The notes beneath the pieces were generated by a model that worked only from the letters and a program-made list of their open reading frames with translations, was not told the origin of the DNA and made no database searches. A DNA stretch of 64,000 nucleotides, taken from Agromyces sp. 3263 (GTDB lineage: Bacteria; Actinomycetota; Actinomycetes; Actinomycetales; Microbacteriaceae). Where the stretch lies: assembly GCF_031456545.1 (NCBI RefSeq), contig NZ_JAVDUV010000001.1:248001-312000 (forward strand), written 5' to 3'. The stretch's first letter is position 1. Every line of letters begins with the position of its first letter. The position numbers and the translations under genes were made by a program. Below are positions 8,451 through 17,639 of this stretch, one piece after another.

Positions 8451-9511
8451 AGCGTCGCCGCCCCGCCACGGCGCACGAGGGCGATGAGCACCGGTGCCCC
8501 GACGATCGCGGCGACGATGCCGGCCTCGAGCTCGGCGGGGGCCACGACGACGCGCCCGATGACGTCGGCCGCAAGGAGCACGATGGCGCCGAGCACGCCG
8601 GCGAGCGGGGTGAGCCAGCGGTAGTCGCCGCCGACGAGGCCGCGAGCCGCGTGCGCGACGGCGAGGCCGAGCAGGGCGATGGGGCCGGCGAGCGAGGTCG
8701 CCGTGCCGGCGAGCACGATGACCGCGACCGCAGTGACGACCCGCGCCGTCGCGAGCCGCACGCCCAGGCCGCGGGCCACGTCGTCGCCCAGGGCGAGCAG
8801 GTTCAGGCGCCCGGCGAGCCAGCCGGCGAGCACGAGCCCCACGAGGAGGAACGGCCAGAGCACGGCGACCGTGTCGATGCCGCGCCCCGCGAGGGAGCCG
8901 ACCGACCAGAACCGGTACTGCGACAGCGTGCTCTCGTCGCTGATGAGCAACAGCGTGATGAGCGGGGTCGCCGCCGCCGTCAGCGCGGCCCCCGTGAGGG
9001 CGAGCTTGGCCGGGCTCGCGCCCGCTCCCCCGCTGGATCCGATCGCGTAGACGATGGCCGCGGCGACGGCCGCCCCGCCGAAGGCGAACCAGATGAAGCC
9101 GAACGGCGACGCGATGCCGAGGAACGCGATGGCGACGACCACCGCGAGGGACGCGCCCGCGTTGATGCCGAGCAGGCCCGGGTCGGCGAGCGGGTTGCGC
9201 GTCGAGCCCTGCAGGAGCGCCGCGACGACGCCGAGGGCGGCTCCCGCCATGATGCCGATGACGGCCCGCGGCAGCCGGAGGTCGCGCACGACCACGTGGT
9301 CGGCGTCACCGGGAACCGGGGACGTGAACGCCTGCACGACCACGTCGAACGGGATCTGCCGGGCTCCGATGGCGAGGCTCGCGATCGCGACGACGGCGAG
9401 CAGGCCGACGGCGATGCCGAGCGTCGCGCCCGGCGGAAGGCGGCGCCGACGGCCGCGTGCCGGTTGCCCGGCCGTGCCCGTCGTCGTCGCGAGCGTCCCG
9501 GCACGCGGCAT
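8447..9511 (-). CDS. Iron-chelate ABC transporter permease (FecCD family), first subunit
   Basis: 354 residues with hydrophobic helices and the FecCD markers LPRAVIGIMAGAALG and RNPLADPGLLGINAG. It is the heteromeric partner of the downstream permease. The start is ambiguous: ATG at 9511 has AGGTGAG about eight bases ahead and is preferred, while GTG at 9523 lies just after the stop of the siderophore-interacting protein gene. It is preceded by that gene and followed by GTGA coupling. Confidence 0.92.
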   Translation of the reverse strand: MPRAGTLATTTGTAGQPARGRRRRLPPGATLGIAVGLLAVVAIASLAIGARQIPFDVVVQAFTSPVPGDADHVVVRDLRLPRAVIGIMAGAALGVVAALLQGSTRNPLADPGLLGINAGASLAVVVAIAFLGIASPFGFIWFAFGGAAVAAAIVYAIGSSGGAGASPAKLALTGAALTAAATPLITLLLISDESTLSQYRFWSVGSLAGRGIDTVAVLWPFLLVGLVLAGWLAGRLNLLALGDDVARGLGVRLATARVVTAVAVIVLAGTATSLAGPIALLGLAVAHAARGLVGGDYRWLTPLAGVLGAIVLLAADVIGRVVVAPAELEAGIVAAIVGAPVLIALVRRGGAATL

Positions 9512-9527
9512 CCGTTCGCTCACCTGC

Positions 9528-10490
9528 TCAGTCGAGCTCGGCGCGACCGAGGCGCCAGTAGCCCATGAACGCGACCTGGCGGCGGTCGAGGCCGGCCTCG
9601 CGCACGAGGAACCGGCGCAGCGTCGTGATGGCGGATGCCTCACCGGCGAGCCAGGCGTAGCAGTCGCCGTCGAGGCTGTGCCCCTCGGGCACGTCCCAGA
9701 GCGGGGTGTCGGGCAGGTCGTCGTGCTCGGCGGCGGCGAGCGCCGCGGCCGCGTGGTCGGCGTCGGCGGCGCGTGCGGCGCCGATGGCGGCGAGGTGGCG
9801 CACGACCCAGTCGCGCACGGCCGGCACCAGGAGGTCGCCGTGCCGGCGGGCGGCATCCGCCCGGGACAGCCACCGCACCTCGACGCCGGCGGGCGCACGC
9901 ACGGGGAGGCGGTCGCCGTCGGCGGGCACCTCGATGAGGGCGATGCCCTTCGCGTCGGCGGGCAGGGACTCGAGGATCGACGCGATCGCGGGGGCGGCCG
10001 TCTCGTCGCCGGCGAGCAGCAGGGTGTCGACGACGCCCGGGCGCCAGTCGATGCCGACGGTGCGGCCAGGGCTCAGCTCGTCGGGACCGATGAGCACGAT
10101 CTCGTCGCCGGGCGCGGCCGTCGCGGCCCACGCGGACGCCGGGCCGCCGTCGCCGTGCCCGACGAAGACGATGTCGACCTCGCGGGCGTGGGGGCGCACC
10201 GCGCGCACGGTGTAGGTGCGGAACGGGTTCCGCAGCTCGGCGGGGAGCTCGCGCCAGGCGCCGTACCAGTCGTCGCCGTCGGGGAAGGCCGCGAAGCCGA
10301 TCTCGGGGAGCGGGAGCACCACCTTCACGCGCTGGTCGAGCCCGGCGGTGCCGAATCCCTCGAGGTCGTCGCCCGCGAACGTCACGTTCGTGAAGTGCGG
10401 CGCGAGGCGTTCGACCCTGGCCACCTGCACGCGGAAGCTGCGGTAGGCGGGGCGCTCGCGCGGCGCGGCTTCGACGAGTGAGGTAAGCAT
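9528..10490 (-). CDS. Siderophore-interacting protein (ferric-siderophore reductase, SIP family)
   Basis: 320 residues. The N-terminal FAD-binding domain (AYRSFRVQVARVERL; FRTYTVRAVR) is followed by a C-terminal SIP domain ending with the hallmark MGYWRLGRAELD. These cytoplasmic flavoproteins use NAD(P)H or ferredoxin to reduce and release iron from imported siderophores. It is the first gene of the iron operon (SIP, permease, permease, ATPase). An iron box overlaps the proposed start codon, so either the transcript is leaderless or the true start is slightly downstream. Confidence 0.93.
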   Translation of the reverse strand: MLTSLVEAAPRERPAYRSFRVQVARVERLAPHFTNVTFAGDDLEGFGTAGLDQRVKVVLPLPEIGFAAFPDGDDWYGAWRELPAELRNPFRTYTVRAVRPHAREVDIVFVGHGDGGPASAWAATAAPGDEIVLIGPDELSPGRTVGIDWRPGVVDTLLLAGDETAAPAIASILESLPADAKGIALIEVPADGDRLPVRAPAGVEVRWLSRADAARRHGDLLVPAVRDWVVRHLAAIGAARAADADHAAAALAAAEHDDLPDTPLWDVPEGHSLDGDCYAWLAGEASAITTLRRFLVREAGLDRRQVAFMGYWRLGRAELD

Positions 10491-10497
10491 TACCTAA
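10479..10497. promoter_or_regulatory. DtxR/IdeR iron box at the start of the iron-uptake operon
   Basis: TGAGGTAAGCATTACCTAA is a 19-base imperfect palindrome that keeps the AGGT...ACCT half-sites and spacing of the DtxR/IdeR box. It spans the proposed minus-strand ATG of the SIP gene (10488-10490). A TAAGACT -10-like sequence lies just outside it. The placement suggests repression by covering the transcription start and initiation codon. Confidence 0.8.
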
Positions 10498-10544
10498 GTC
10501 TTACACACGCGGCCCGATCGTGTGCATCCGAAGACGTCGAGGCG

Positions 10545-11969
10545 TCACCAGACGGGCGGATGCTGGTGCACGCGACGCACGCGCCGCTCGAGCTGCGCGG
10601 CCAGGGCGAAGAGCACCTCCTCGCCGCCGGGGCGGCCGATCAGCTGCACGCCCATCGGCACCCCCGCGGCGGTCTCCTCGACCGGGACGGTGATCGCGGG
10701 CAGCCCCGCCACGTTCACGAACGACGTGAACGGCGTGACCTGTACCTGCTGCGCGAAGTTCCGCTCGCCGTCGTCGGCGTCGTACCAGCCGACGGCCGGA
10801 GGCGTCAGGGCGAGCGCCGGCGTCAGCACGGCGTCGAACGGCGCGAATCGGCGGATGGTGCGCTCCTCGAAGCCGGCGAGCCAGGCGAGCGCCTCGGCGA
10901 GCTGCCGCGCCGGCACGGCCCTCCCCCGCTCGAGCAGCCACCGGGTGAGCGGCTCGAGCAGCGACTCCGCCGCACCGTCGACCGGGATCGTCGCCGCGCC
11001 CGCCTGCCAGATGGTGCGGAACGCCGCGGGGTACCCCGGCTCGGGCGCGGGCGCCATCGCCTCGATGCCGTGGCCGAGCCCCTCGAACGCCTCGATCGCG
11101 CGGTCGAGGGCCGAGCGCGCCTCCTCGGCGAGGTCGATCTCGTAGGCGTCGTCCCACGGCGAATCCGTCATCACCCCGAGCTGGAACCGGCCCTCGCCGC
11201 GGATGGCCGCGCCGAGGTACGGGCCGTCGTCACCGGGCGCGCGCACCGCGAACCGGTGCGCGGCCGGGTACCCGAGGGGCGCGATGAGCCCGTCGAGGAG
11301 CAGCGCGGCGTCGGCGACGGTGCGCGCGATGGGACCGGCCACGCCGAGGCCCGCGAGGCCGGCCAGCCCGGAGCCCGACGGCACCCGGCCTCGGGACGGC
11401 TTCATGCCGACGAGTCCGCACACCGCCGCGGGAATGCGGATCGACCCGCCCCCGTCGGAGCCGGGTGCGAAGGGCAGCATGCCGGATGCCACGGCCGCCG
11501 CCGCGCCGCCGCTCGAGCCGCCCGCGCCGAGCGTCAGGTCCCACGGATTCCGCGTCGGGGTCCCCGCGAGTGCCTCCGTGTACGACGGGAGCCCGAACTC
11601 GGGCGTGGCGGTCTTCCCGAGGCTCACCGCACCGGCCGCGTCCACCGCCTGCACGAGGTCGTCGGACTCGTCGGGGACGAATCCGGCGAAGGCCCGCGAG
11701 CCGAAGGCCGCCGGCACGCCGGCGCGGCGGTTGAGGTCCTTGTCGGCGACCGGCATGCCCCAGAGCGGGGCGGCGGTCGGCACGTGCTCCTCGACGTGGC
11801 GCGCCCGGGCCAGCGCGGCGTCGGGCGTCACCGTCGCGAACGCGCCGACCTCCCCGTCGAGGCGTTCGATGCGCGCGAGGTAGTGCCGGGTGAGCTCGAC
11901 CGGCGACACCTCGCGGCGCTGCAGCAGCTGGTGGAGCTGGAGGGCGGTGTACTCGTGCAGCTCGGTCAC
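10545..11969 (-). CDS. Amidase (amidase signature family)
   Basis: 474 residues. The amidase-signature catalytic core is visible: the lysine in MPVADKDL, the Gly/Ser-rich GGSSGGAAAAVASG and the nucleophile region GSDGGGSIRIPA, giving the Ser-cisSer-Lys triad. The family hydrolyses linear amides, including carboxylic amides and aminoacyl-tRNA amides; the substrate is not deducible. It is unlikely to be GatA because gatB/gatC are absent. The start is GTG at 11969, six bases after a TAGGCT -10 element (11976-11981 on the minus strand), which suggests a leaderless message. Confidence 0.92.
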   Translation of the reverse strand: MTELHEYTALQLHQLLQRREVSPVELTRHYLARIERLDGEVGAFATVTPDAALARARHVEEHVPTAAPLWGMPVADKDLNRRAGVPAAFGSRAFAGFVPDESDDLVQAVDAAGAVSLGKTATPEFGLPSYTEALAGTPTRNPWDLTLGAGGSSGGAAAAVASGMLPFAPGSDGGGSIRIPAAVCGLVGMKPSRGRVPSGSGLAGLAGLGVAGPIARTVADAALLLDGLIAPLGYPAAHRFAVRAPGDDGPYLGAAIRGEGRFQLGVMTDSPWDDAYEIDLAEEARSALDRAIEAFEGLGHGIEAMAPAPEPGYPAAFRTIWQAGAATIPVDGAAESLLEPLTRWLLERGRAVPARQLAEALAWLAGFEERTIRRFAPFDAVLTPALALTPPAVGWYDADDGERNFAQQVQVTPFTSFVNVAGLPAITVPVEETAAGVPMGVQLIGRPGGEEVLFALAAQLERRVRRVHQHPPVW

Positions 11970-12047
11970 CCCCCGAGCCTACGACCGCACCAGCACCGTC
12001 GGGGCGCGGCGACGCCGCCACGAGCCCGCGCCCGCGGCATCCGCTCG

Positions 12048-12626
12048 CTACTTGAGCGACTTCTGCAGCAGCACCGTGCCGAGCCAGCGGTCGAACTTGA
12101 ACCCGACGCGGCCCATGCGTCCGATCTCCTGGAAGCCGAACCTCTCGTGCAGCGCGATCGACGCGTCGGCACCCTGGTCGGCGATCACGGCGATGATCTC
12201 CTTGAGGCCCGCCGCCTTGGAGCGGTCGATGAGCTCGGCCAGGAGGGCGCGGCCGAGGCCCTTGCCCGCCGCAGCGGGCCCGAGGTAGATCGAGTTCTCC
12301 ACGGTGTAGCGGTAGGCACGCTTCTGCTTCCACGGCGCGACCAGGGCGTATCCCAACAGCTGCCCGCTCGGCGACTCGGCCACGAGGAAGGGCATCCCGA
12401 GCTTGTCGAGGTAGGCGAACTTCGCCTTCCACTCCTTGAGGGTCATCGCGTCCTCGTCGAAGGTGACGGTGGAGTTCGCGACGTAGTAGTTGTAGATCTC
12501 CCGCACGGCCGGCATGTCGGCGAGCACGGCGTCACGGATGGTGAAGTCGAACGGCTTCTCGGGCTCGGGGGCCTTGCGGAGATGCCGCGGCAGGACCCGC
12601 CGTTCCTGGTATTCCTCCTCGAGCAT
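12048..12626 (-). CDS. GNAT family N-acetyltransferase (phosphinothricin acetyltransferase-like)
   Basis: 192 residues. A charged N-terminal ~25-residue extension precedes a GNAT fold: IRDAVLADMPAVREIYNYYV, an acetyl-CoA loop of the Q/RxxGxG/A type (AAGKGLGRALL) and a late NIALHERFGF-like segment. The IYNYYVANSTVTFDE and YTVENSIYL stretches resemble the Pat/Bar group, which acetylates phosphinothricin or methionine sulfone, but the true substrate may be another amine. TAGTCT at 12633-12638 lies six bases before ATG, so the transcript is probably leaderless. Confidence 0.87.
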   Translation of the reverse strand: MLEEEYQERRVLPRHLRKAPEPEKPFDFTIRDAVLADMPAVREIYNYYVANSTVTFDEDAMTLKEWKAKFAYLDKLGMPFLVAESPSGQLLGYALVAPWKQKRAYRYTVENSIYLGPAAAGKGLGRALLAELIDRSKAAGLKEIIAVIADQGADASIALHERFGFQEIGRMGRVGFKFDRWLGTVLLQKSLK

Positions 12627-12673
12627 TGCAGCAGACTACCGCCGAAGGGGCGGCACCGGATGCCCCTGGCGCC

Positions 12674-13375
12674 TCACGCGGGCAGGCTCCAGTCGACCGG
12701 CTCGCCGCCCTGCGCGACGAGCATCGCGTTGGCACGGCTGAACGGCCGCGACCCGAAGAAGCCGCGGCTCGCGGACAGCGGGCTCGGATGCGCCGACTCG
12801 ATCACGGGGGTGCGGCCGAGCAGGGGCCGGAGCCCCTGTGCGTCGCGGCCCCACAGGATGGCGACGAGCGGCTGGTCGCGCGCGACGAGCGTGCGGATGG
12901 CGTGATCGGTCACCGCCTCCCAGCCCTTGCCCCGGTGCGACGCCGGCGCGCCGGGGCGCACGGTCAGCACCCGGTTGAGCAGCATGACGCCGTTCGCGCT
13001 CCACGGGGTGAGGTCGCCATGGCTCGGCGGCGTCGTGCCGAGGTCGTCGGCGAGCTCGCGGTAGATGTTCGCGAGGCTTCGCGGCACCGGCCGAACGTCG
13101 GGATCGACCGCGAAGGACAGGCCGATCGGATGTCCCGGCGTCGGGTAGGGGTCCTGGCCGACGATGAGCACGCGCACGTCGTCGAGCGGGGGGCCGAACG
13201 CGCGCAGCACGTGCTCGCCGCTCGGGAGGTAGCCGTGGCCGGCCGCGGTCTCGGCGCGGAGGAAGTCGCCCATCTCGGCGATGCGCGGCCCGACCGGGGC
13301 GAGTGCGCGTGCCCAGCCCGGGTCGATGAGCCCGCCGGCGGAGAGCTCGTCGAGGGACTTCCCGGGCACGGTCAA
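12674..13375 (-). CDS. ung: Uracil-DNA glycosylase, family 1
   Basis: About 233 residues. The catalytic water-activating loop [16 protein letters not shown], the uracil-recognition region ([10 protein letters not shown]) and the DNA-intercalation loop [18 protein letters not shown] are all present, as in Ung. It removes uracil from DNA in base-excision repair. The start is uncertain: TTG at 13375 overlaps the upstream stop as TTGA, continuing the overlap pattern of this gene chain, and GTG at 13369 is the alternative. It is the last gene of a minus-strand chain from the SDR gene at 16216. Confidence 0.93.
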   Translation of the reverse strand: MTVPGKSLDELSAGGLIDPGWARALAPVGPRIAEMGDFLRAETAAGHGYLPSGEHVLRAFGPPLDDVRVLIVGQDPYPTPGHPIGLSFAVDPDVRPVPRSLANIYRELADDLGTTPPSHGDLTPWSANGVMLLNRVLTVRPGAPASHRGKGWEAVTDHAIRTLVARDQPLVAILWGRDAQGLRPLLGRTPVIESAHPSPLSASRGFFGSRPFSRANAMLVAQGGEPVDWSLPA

Positions 13376-14106
13376 CTGCCGATCGTGGAGACCAGCACGC
13401 CGCCCTCGGTCGGGAGGACCCGCCAGACGCTGCCGCTCCCCTCGACCCGCAGGCCGCCCTCGCCCACGATCAGTGCCGTGCGCTCGTCGATGCCGAGCCC
13501 GCCGGCGACGAGACCGGATTCGACCGCGGCGACCAGGCGGGAGAGCATGCCGCGCTGGGCGACGTGCACCTCGATGGCGACGTCGACGAGCCCGATGCCC
13601 GCCTCGATCTCGAGCTCGAATGCCGGTTCGTCCAGGTCCTCGGGGTCCTCGGGTGACACGACCACGCCGCCGATGCGCGTGCCGCTGCCGAGCGAGCCCT
13701 CGGCCGCGATCATCGCGCCGGCCGAGGCGCCGAGGTAGGGCACCCCATCGGCGACGAGCCGACGCAGTTCGCCGAACACCGGCTCCAGTCCGGCGCGAAC
13801 GTCCTCGACGAGTCCGCCGCCCACGGCGATGCCGTCGACGTCGGCGATCGCCTCGAGCCCGATCGGCGCGCCGGGCCGTCCGGCGGTGAGCTGCGCGTCG
13901 ATCTCGTCGCCGCCGGAGGCCGCGGACAGCAGGTCGGCGAGCGCCGCCGCCTTCTCCTCGGCCTCGGGGTGCAGTGAGATCACGGCGATGCGGGGCCGCG
14001 CCCGACCGGCGGCCTGCGCCCGCAGGGCCGCCTCGGCGACGAACGGCGCATGCAGCGGGGCATCCGCCGTCGTGGTCGCGCCCCCGCCGATCAGGTGGAC
14101 GCTCAC
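13372..14106 (-). CDS. Peptidase S51-like (class I glutamine amidotransferase-like fold)
   Basis: 244 residues. The nucleophile elbow [11 protein letters not shown] (Ser near residue 126) and the [13 protein letters not shown] region fit the peptidase E/cyanophycinase group (S51), Ser-dependent exopeptidases that cleave Asp-X dipeptides or cyanophycin. Confirmation of the His and Glu triad partners needs an alignment. The start is GTG at 14106, overlapping the phosphoribosyltransferase stop (GTGA); the end overlaps the ung start. No cyanophycin synthetase is nearby, so a dipeptidase role is likelier. Confidence 0.78.
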   Translation of the reverse strand: MSVHLIGGGATTTADAPLHAPFVAEAALRAQAAGRARPRIAVISLHPEAEEKAAALADLLSAASGGDEIDAQLTAGRPGAPIGLEAIADVDGIAVGGGLVEDVRAGLEPVFGELRRLVADGVPYLGASAGAMIAAEGSLGSGTRIGGVVVSPEDPEDLDEPAFELEIEAGIGLVDVAIEVHVAQRGMLSRLVAAVESGLVAGGLGIDERTALIVGEGGLRVEGSGSVWRVLPTEGGVLVSTIGS

Positions 14107-14627
14107 GCGGCATCCTCCCCCGCGGTGACCGGAGGGAGGGCCGACCACGGGAAGATGATCCAGTCGTCGGTGCGGCGATAGTCGAAGTCGGGCACGAGCA
14201 CCGTGTGCGACTTGGTGTAGAGCGTCGCCGTGCGCACCTCCGCACCCTCGTCGCGGATGATCGCCACCACCTTGGCGAGCGTGCGGCCGGAGTCGGAGAC
14301 GTCGTCGACGAGCAGCACCCGCTTGCCGCCGAGGGCAGGGGCGTCGAGCATCGGCGGGTGCAGCACCGGCTCGGGCAGTCGTTCGTCGATGCCCGAGTAG
14401 AACTCCACGTTGATGGAGCCGCACGCCTTGGTGCCGAGGGCGTACGAGATCGCACCGGCGAGCAGCAGCCCCCCGCGGGCGATGGCGATCACGACGTCGG
14501 GGGTGAACCCCGACCGCAGCACGTCGCCCGCGAGCGAGCGAGCCGCCTCGCCGAACTCATCCCAGGTGAGGATCTCGCGGCGGATCCCGTCGACGCCGGT
14601 GCCCGCGTCGTTCGCATCGAAGGTCAT
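14103..14627 (-). CDS. Phosphoribosyltransferase (xanthine/guanine PRT-like)
   Basis: 174 residues. The PRPP-binding signature [14 protein letters not shown] is clear, with an N-terminal [22 protein letters not shown] that forms the PPi loop of Gpt-type enzymes. It would convert a purine base and PRPP to the nucleotide, most like the archaeal/actinobacterial Gpt family. A TAGCCT -10 element at 14634-14639, six bases before ATG, indicates a leaderless transcript starting here, so the downstream peptidase and ung genes may be read from this promoter. Confidence 0.85.
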   Translation of the reverse strand: MTFDANDAGTGVDGIRREILTWDEFGEAARSLAGDVLRSGFTPDVVIAIARGGLLLAGAISYALGTKACGSINVEFYSGIDERLPEPVLHPPMLDAPALGGKRVLLVDDVSDSGRTLAKVVAIIRDEGAEVRTATLYTKSHTVLVPDFDYRRTDDWIIFPWSALPPVTAGEDAA

Positions 14628-14636
14628 CCGAACAGG

Positions 14637-15431
14637 CTACCCGGCGGCGCCCGTGGGTCGCTCGGGTGCGGCGGGCTCCTCGGGCGGCAGCGAGTGGGTG
14701 GCGGCCGGGTCGGGCTGCTCGCCGGTGGACAGCGACGGCGGCGCGAGCCCCGCACCCGCGTGCCGGAGCCCGGCGACGCGCTCGTTGAGGTAGGAGATGA
14801 TCGTCGCCGACGCCGTGCCCACGATCGCGATGCCGCCGGCCATGAGCAGCACCGCGTAGAAGCGGCCCAGCGCGGTGACCGGGTAGGTGTCGCCGTAGCC
14901 GACCGTCGCGATCGTGACGAGCGCCCACCAGATGGCGTCGCCGAACGTCGTGATGTTCGCCCCGGGCGCGTCCCGCTCGGCCTGCAGCGTCGCGAGCGCG
15001 AGGAAGAAGACCCAGGCCGTCGCGTAGGCGAGCGCGAGGATGATGAACTGCGCCCGGACCGCGCTGGGAGTGTGCCGCTTCAGGAGGGGCAGGTCCTGCA
15101 GGAGGCCGACGACGCGGAGCGCCCGGAACACGGGCAGGATCGCCGAGAGCACCTCGAGCGGGTGATGCCACGCGTAGTGCCACCGCCGGCCGCGCGGCGT
15201 GAGCGCGATCCGGATCACCACGTCGACGATGAAGATGACCCACGTGGCGATGAGGATGACGAAGATGACCGTCGTCGCCGTCTGCGGCCGATCGGGCCAC
15301 AGCACGTACACCGTGTAGGTGAACACGAACAGCACGCCGAGCAGCGCGAGGCTGCGACCGGTGACGTCGACGTAGCGGCGTCGCCGGGTGGTGGCCTCGT
15401 CTCCCTCGGGAGTTCCGCGGAGGGTCGTCAC
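14637..15431 (-). CDS. Voltage-gated-type potassium channel protein
   Basis: 264 residues with about six membrane segments. The selectivity filter TVGYGD is in the last pore loop between helices 5 and 6, and an S4-like segment (FRALRVVGLLQDLPLL) precedes them, with fewer arginines than a classical voltage sensor. The Pro/Glu-rich C-terminal tail is soluble and lacks an RCK domain. It is probably a tetrameric K+ channel. GTG at 15431 overlaps the SDR stop (GTGA), so the two are co-translated. Confidence 0.9.
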   Translation of the reverse strand: MTTLRGTPEGDEATTRRRRYVDVTGRSLALLGVLFVFTYTVYVLWPDRPQTATTVIFVILIATWVIFIVDVVIRIALTPRGRRWHYAWHHPLEVLSAILPVFRALRVVGLLQDLPLLKRHTPSAVRAQFIILALAYATAWVFFLALATLQAERDAPGANITTFGDAIWWALVTIATVGYGDTYPVTALGRFYAVLLMAGGIAIVGTASATIISYLNERVAGLRHAGAGLAPPSLSTGEQPDPAATHSLPPEEPAAPERPTGAAG

Positions 15432-16216
15432 CGTGCGGCCTCGGGCTTGACCGCGAGCTCGCCCTTGGCGAAGCGGTGCGGCGCGGCCTGGGCCACGGGC
15501 TTCACGACGATGAGGTCGAGGTCGACGTGGCGGGGCTTCTGCACGGCGTCGAGGATGACGGCGGCGATGTCGTCGGCGAGCAGCGGCTCGGGCACGTCGT
15601 CGTACACCGCGTCGGCGCGCTCGCGGTCGCCCCCGAAGCGCACGAGCGCGAACTCCTCGGTCTTCACCATGCCCGGCGCGACCTCGACCACTCGGAGCGG
15701 CTCGCCGTTCAGCTCCAGCCGCAGCACCTCCGTGAGCGCGTGCGCCGCGAACTTGGCGGCGTTGTAGCCGCCGCCGCCCACGTATGCGGTGTGCCCCGCG
15801 ATCGAGGTGACGTTCACCACGTCGGCCACGCCGCGCTCGACCGCGCCGCGGCGCAGCAACGGGAGCAGCGCGCTCGTGACCCGCTTGAGCGCCAGCACGT
15901 TGACCTCGAACATCCACGCCCAGTCGTCGATCGAGGACGCCTCCACCGAGTCGAGGCCCTTCGCGCCGCCCGCGTTGTTCACGAGCGCGTGCACCGGGCC
16001 GGTGGCCTCGAGGTGGTCGCGCAGGGCGTCGACGTCGCGTTGGTCGGTGAGGTCGGCCACGAACACGGATGCCCCGGTCGCGTCGGCGAGCGCACGCAGG
16101 CGCTCCTCGCGGCGGGCGACGCCCACCACCTCCCACCCGGCGGCCCGGAAGGCGCGCACGGTGGCCTCGCCGATCCCCGAACTCGCCCCGGTCACGACCG
16201 CTCGCAGCACTCCCAT
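15428..16216 (-). CDS. Short-chain dehydrogenase/reductase (SDR)
   Basis: 262 residues, a classical SDR: cofactor loop TGASSGIGEA, NNAGG, catalytic Ser region (VVNVTSIAGHTAYVG) and YNAAK. Cofactor preference and substrate cannot be read from the sequence. The C-terminal extension (residues ~230-262) is Lys/Arg rich. The start at 16216 removes a non-homologous upstream extension; the initiator is ATGGGAGTG. It is first in a minus-strand chain with the K+ channel, PRTase, S51 peptidase-like and ung genes. Confidence 0.9.
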   Translation of the reverse strand: MGVLRAVVTGASSGIGEATVRAFRAAGWEVVGVARREERLRALADATGASVFVADLTDQRDVDALRDHLEATGPVHALVNNAGGAKGLDSVEASSIDDWAWMFEVNVLALKRVTSALLPLLRRGAVERGVADVVNVTSIAGHTAYVGGGGYNAAKFAAHALTEVLRLELNGEPLRVVEVAPGMVKTEEFALVRFGGDRERADAVYDDVPEPLLADDIAAVILDAVQKPRHVDLDLIVVKPVAQAAPHRFAKGELAVKPEAAR

Positions 16217-16320
16217 GCGCCTTATTCTGCACTGCGGCCGGTCCGATCCGGCACAGCACCGGCAGGACGCGTGGAGCTGCCGCCGCGGCATCCGTCGAAC
16301 CGGTGCGGTTGAATGGGTCG

Positions 16321-17523
16321 ATGCAGACGAGGCCGCACCCGACGACCCCGACGAAGCGCCGGCGGGTCCCGCTGTGGGACAACGCCCGGTGGATCGCGAT
16401 CACGCTCGTGGTGATCGGCCACGGCATCCTCCCGCTCATCGCGGAGGACGACATCGCGTACAGCGTCTACCTGTTCATCTACTCGTTCCACGTGGCCGTC
16501 TTCGTCACGGTGAGCGGCTACTTCGCGAAGTCGGGGCCGCCGAATGCGAGATCGCTGCGACAGATCCTCACCGACATCGTCTTCCCCTACTTCATCTTCG
16601 AGACCATCTGGTCGGTCGTGAAGTGGGCGCTGGGCGGCGAGTTCAGCCTCGACTACACGACCGCGTCGTGGACGCTGTGGTTCCTCATCGCGCTGGCGAT
16701 CTGGCGGATCGTGCTGCCCTACCTCGTGCTGCTGCGCTACCCGCTGCTCATCGCCGTCGCGATCTCGATCGGGGCGGGGTACACCGAGACGATCGACTCG
16801 ACGCTGGCGATCTCGCGCACGCTCGGCATGCTGCCGTTCTTCGTGTTCGGGTGGAAGCTGCGCCAGTGGCAGCTCACCGGCCGGTGGCTCGACCTGCCGT
16901 CACGTGTGGCCTGGCGCTGGCGTGCCGGCGCGATCGCCCTCTTCGCCGGCGTCCTCCTGCTCATGCCGTTCGCGATCGAGACGTGGCGCGACCTGAAGCT
17001 CCGGCGCTTCATGCTCTACGACGAGGCGTACGTGGCGATCGGCTACGACGACCCGTGGTCGGGCGCGATCCGGCTGGTGCTGCTGCTCTCCGCGATGCTG
17101 CTCGCGGTGGCGTTCCTCGTGCTGATGCCGCGCGGGTCGCGCTGGTTCACGCCCTTCGGCACGGCCACGATGTACATCTACCTGCTGCACACGTTCATCC
17201 TCTTCCCGTTCCGGGAGACGCCGCTCCTGCACGGACGCCAGCCGTTCTGGGTGCTGCCCGCCATGATCCTGTTCTGCATCGGCATCTCGGTGGTGCTGTC
17301 GCTGAAGCCGGTGCGCCGGGTCTTCCGGCCGCTCGTCGAGCCGCGGGCGAGGTGGCTGTTCCGTGCCGAGCCCGCGACCGCGACGGGCACGCTCGTGCTG
17401 CCGCCCGGCGCGATGCCCCCGCCCCCGCCCGTCGCGCAGGACTCGTCCCCTCCGGTGGCGCCGCCGGCCGAGTCGGCCGGACCCGAGGATCCGCCGCGGC
17501 CGGGCCCGACTCCCCAGGCGTGA
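16321..17523 (+). CDS. Acyltransferase family membrane protein (fucose 4-O-acetylase-like)
   Basis: 400 residues. It opens with WDNARWIAITLVVIGHGI, the acyltransferase-3 signature with the conserved histidine, then has about ten hydrophobic helices and a Pro-rich cytoplasmic tail of ~55 residues. The closest named group is fucose 4-O-acetylase and related acetyltransferases, which O-acetylate cell-surface sugars. The start is the ATG at 16321; the preceding 100 bases separate it from the divergent SDR gene. No glycan biosynthesis genes are adjacent. Confidence 0.85.
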   Translation: MQTRPHPTTPTKRRRVPLWDNARWIAITLVVIGHGILPLIAEDDIAYSVYLFIYSFHVAVFVTVSGYFAKSGPPNARSLRQILTDIVFPYFIFETIWSVVKWALGGEFSLDYTTASWTLWFLIALAIWRIVLPYLVLLRYPLLIAVAISIGAGYTETIDSTLAISRTLGMLPFFVFGWKLRQWQLTGRWLDLPSRVAWRWRAGAIALFAGVLLLMPFAIETWRDLKLRRFMLYDEAYVAIGYDDPWSGAIRLVLLLSAMLLAVAFLVLMPRGSRWFTPFGTATMYIYLLHTFILFPFRETPLLHGRQPFWVLPAMILFCIGISVVLSLKPVRRVFRPLVEPRARWLFRAEPATATGTLVLPPGAMPPPPPVAQDSSPPVAPPAESAGPEDPPRPGPTPQA

Positions 17524-17562
17524 CGCGGGCCGTCGCCCGATGACGCCGTGTGTCGGCATCCG

Positions 17563-17591
17563 TTGCCGCCCTCTCGGCGCGGACGTAACGT
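17563..17591 (+). promoter_or_regulatory. Sigma-A-type promoter for metY
   Basis: TTGCCG (17563-17568), a 17-base spacer, then TAACGT (17586-17591). Transcription would start near 17598, leaving a leader of about 42 bases, too short for a SAM riboswitch. Confidence 0.5.
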
Positions 17592-17639
17592 GGCTCGCGG
17601 TTGCGGCGGGTCCGCACACCCGACCGAGAAGGAGACCTC

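Noticed and set aside
17524..17639. SAM riboswitch upstream of metY
   Set aside because: The predicted leader is only about 42 bases and I could not fold any SAM-class core.
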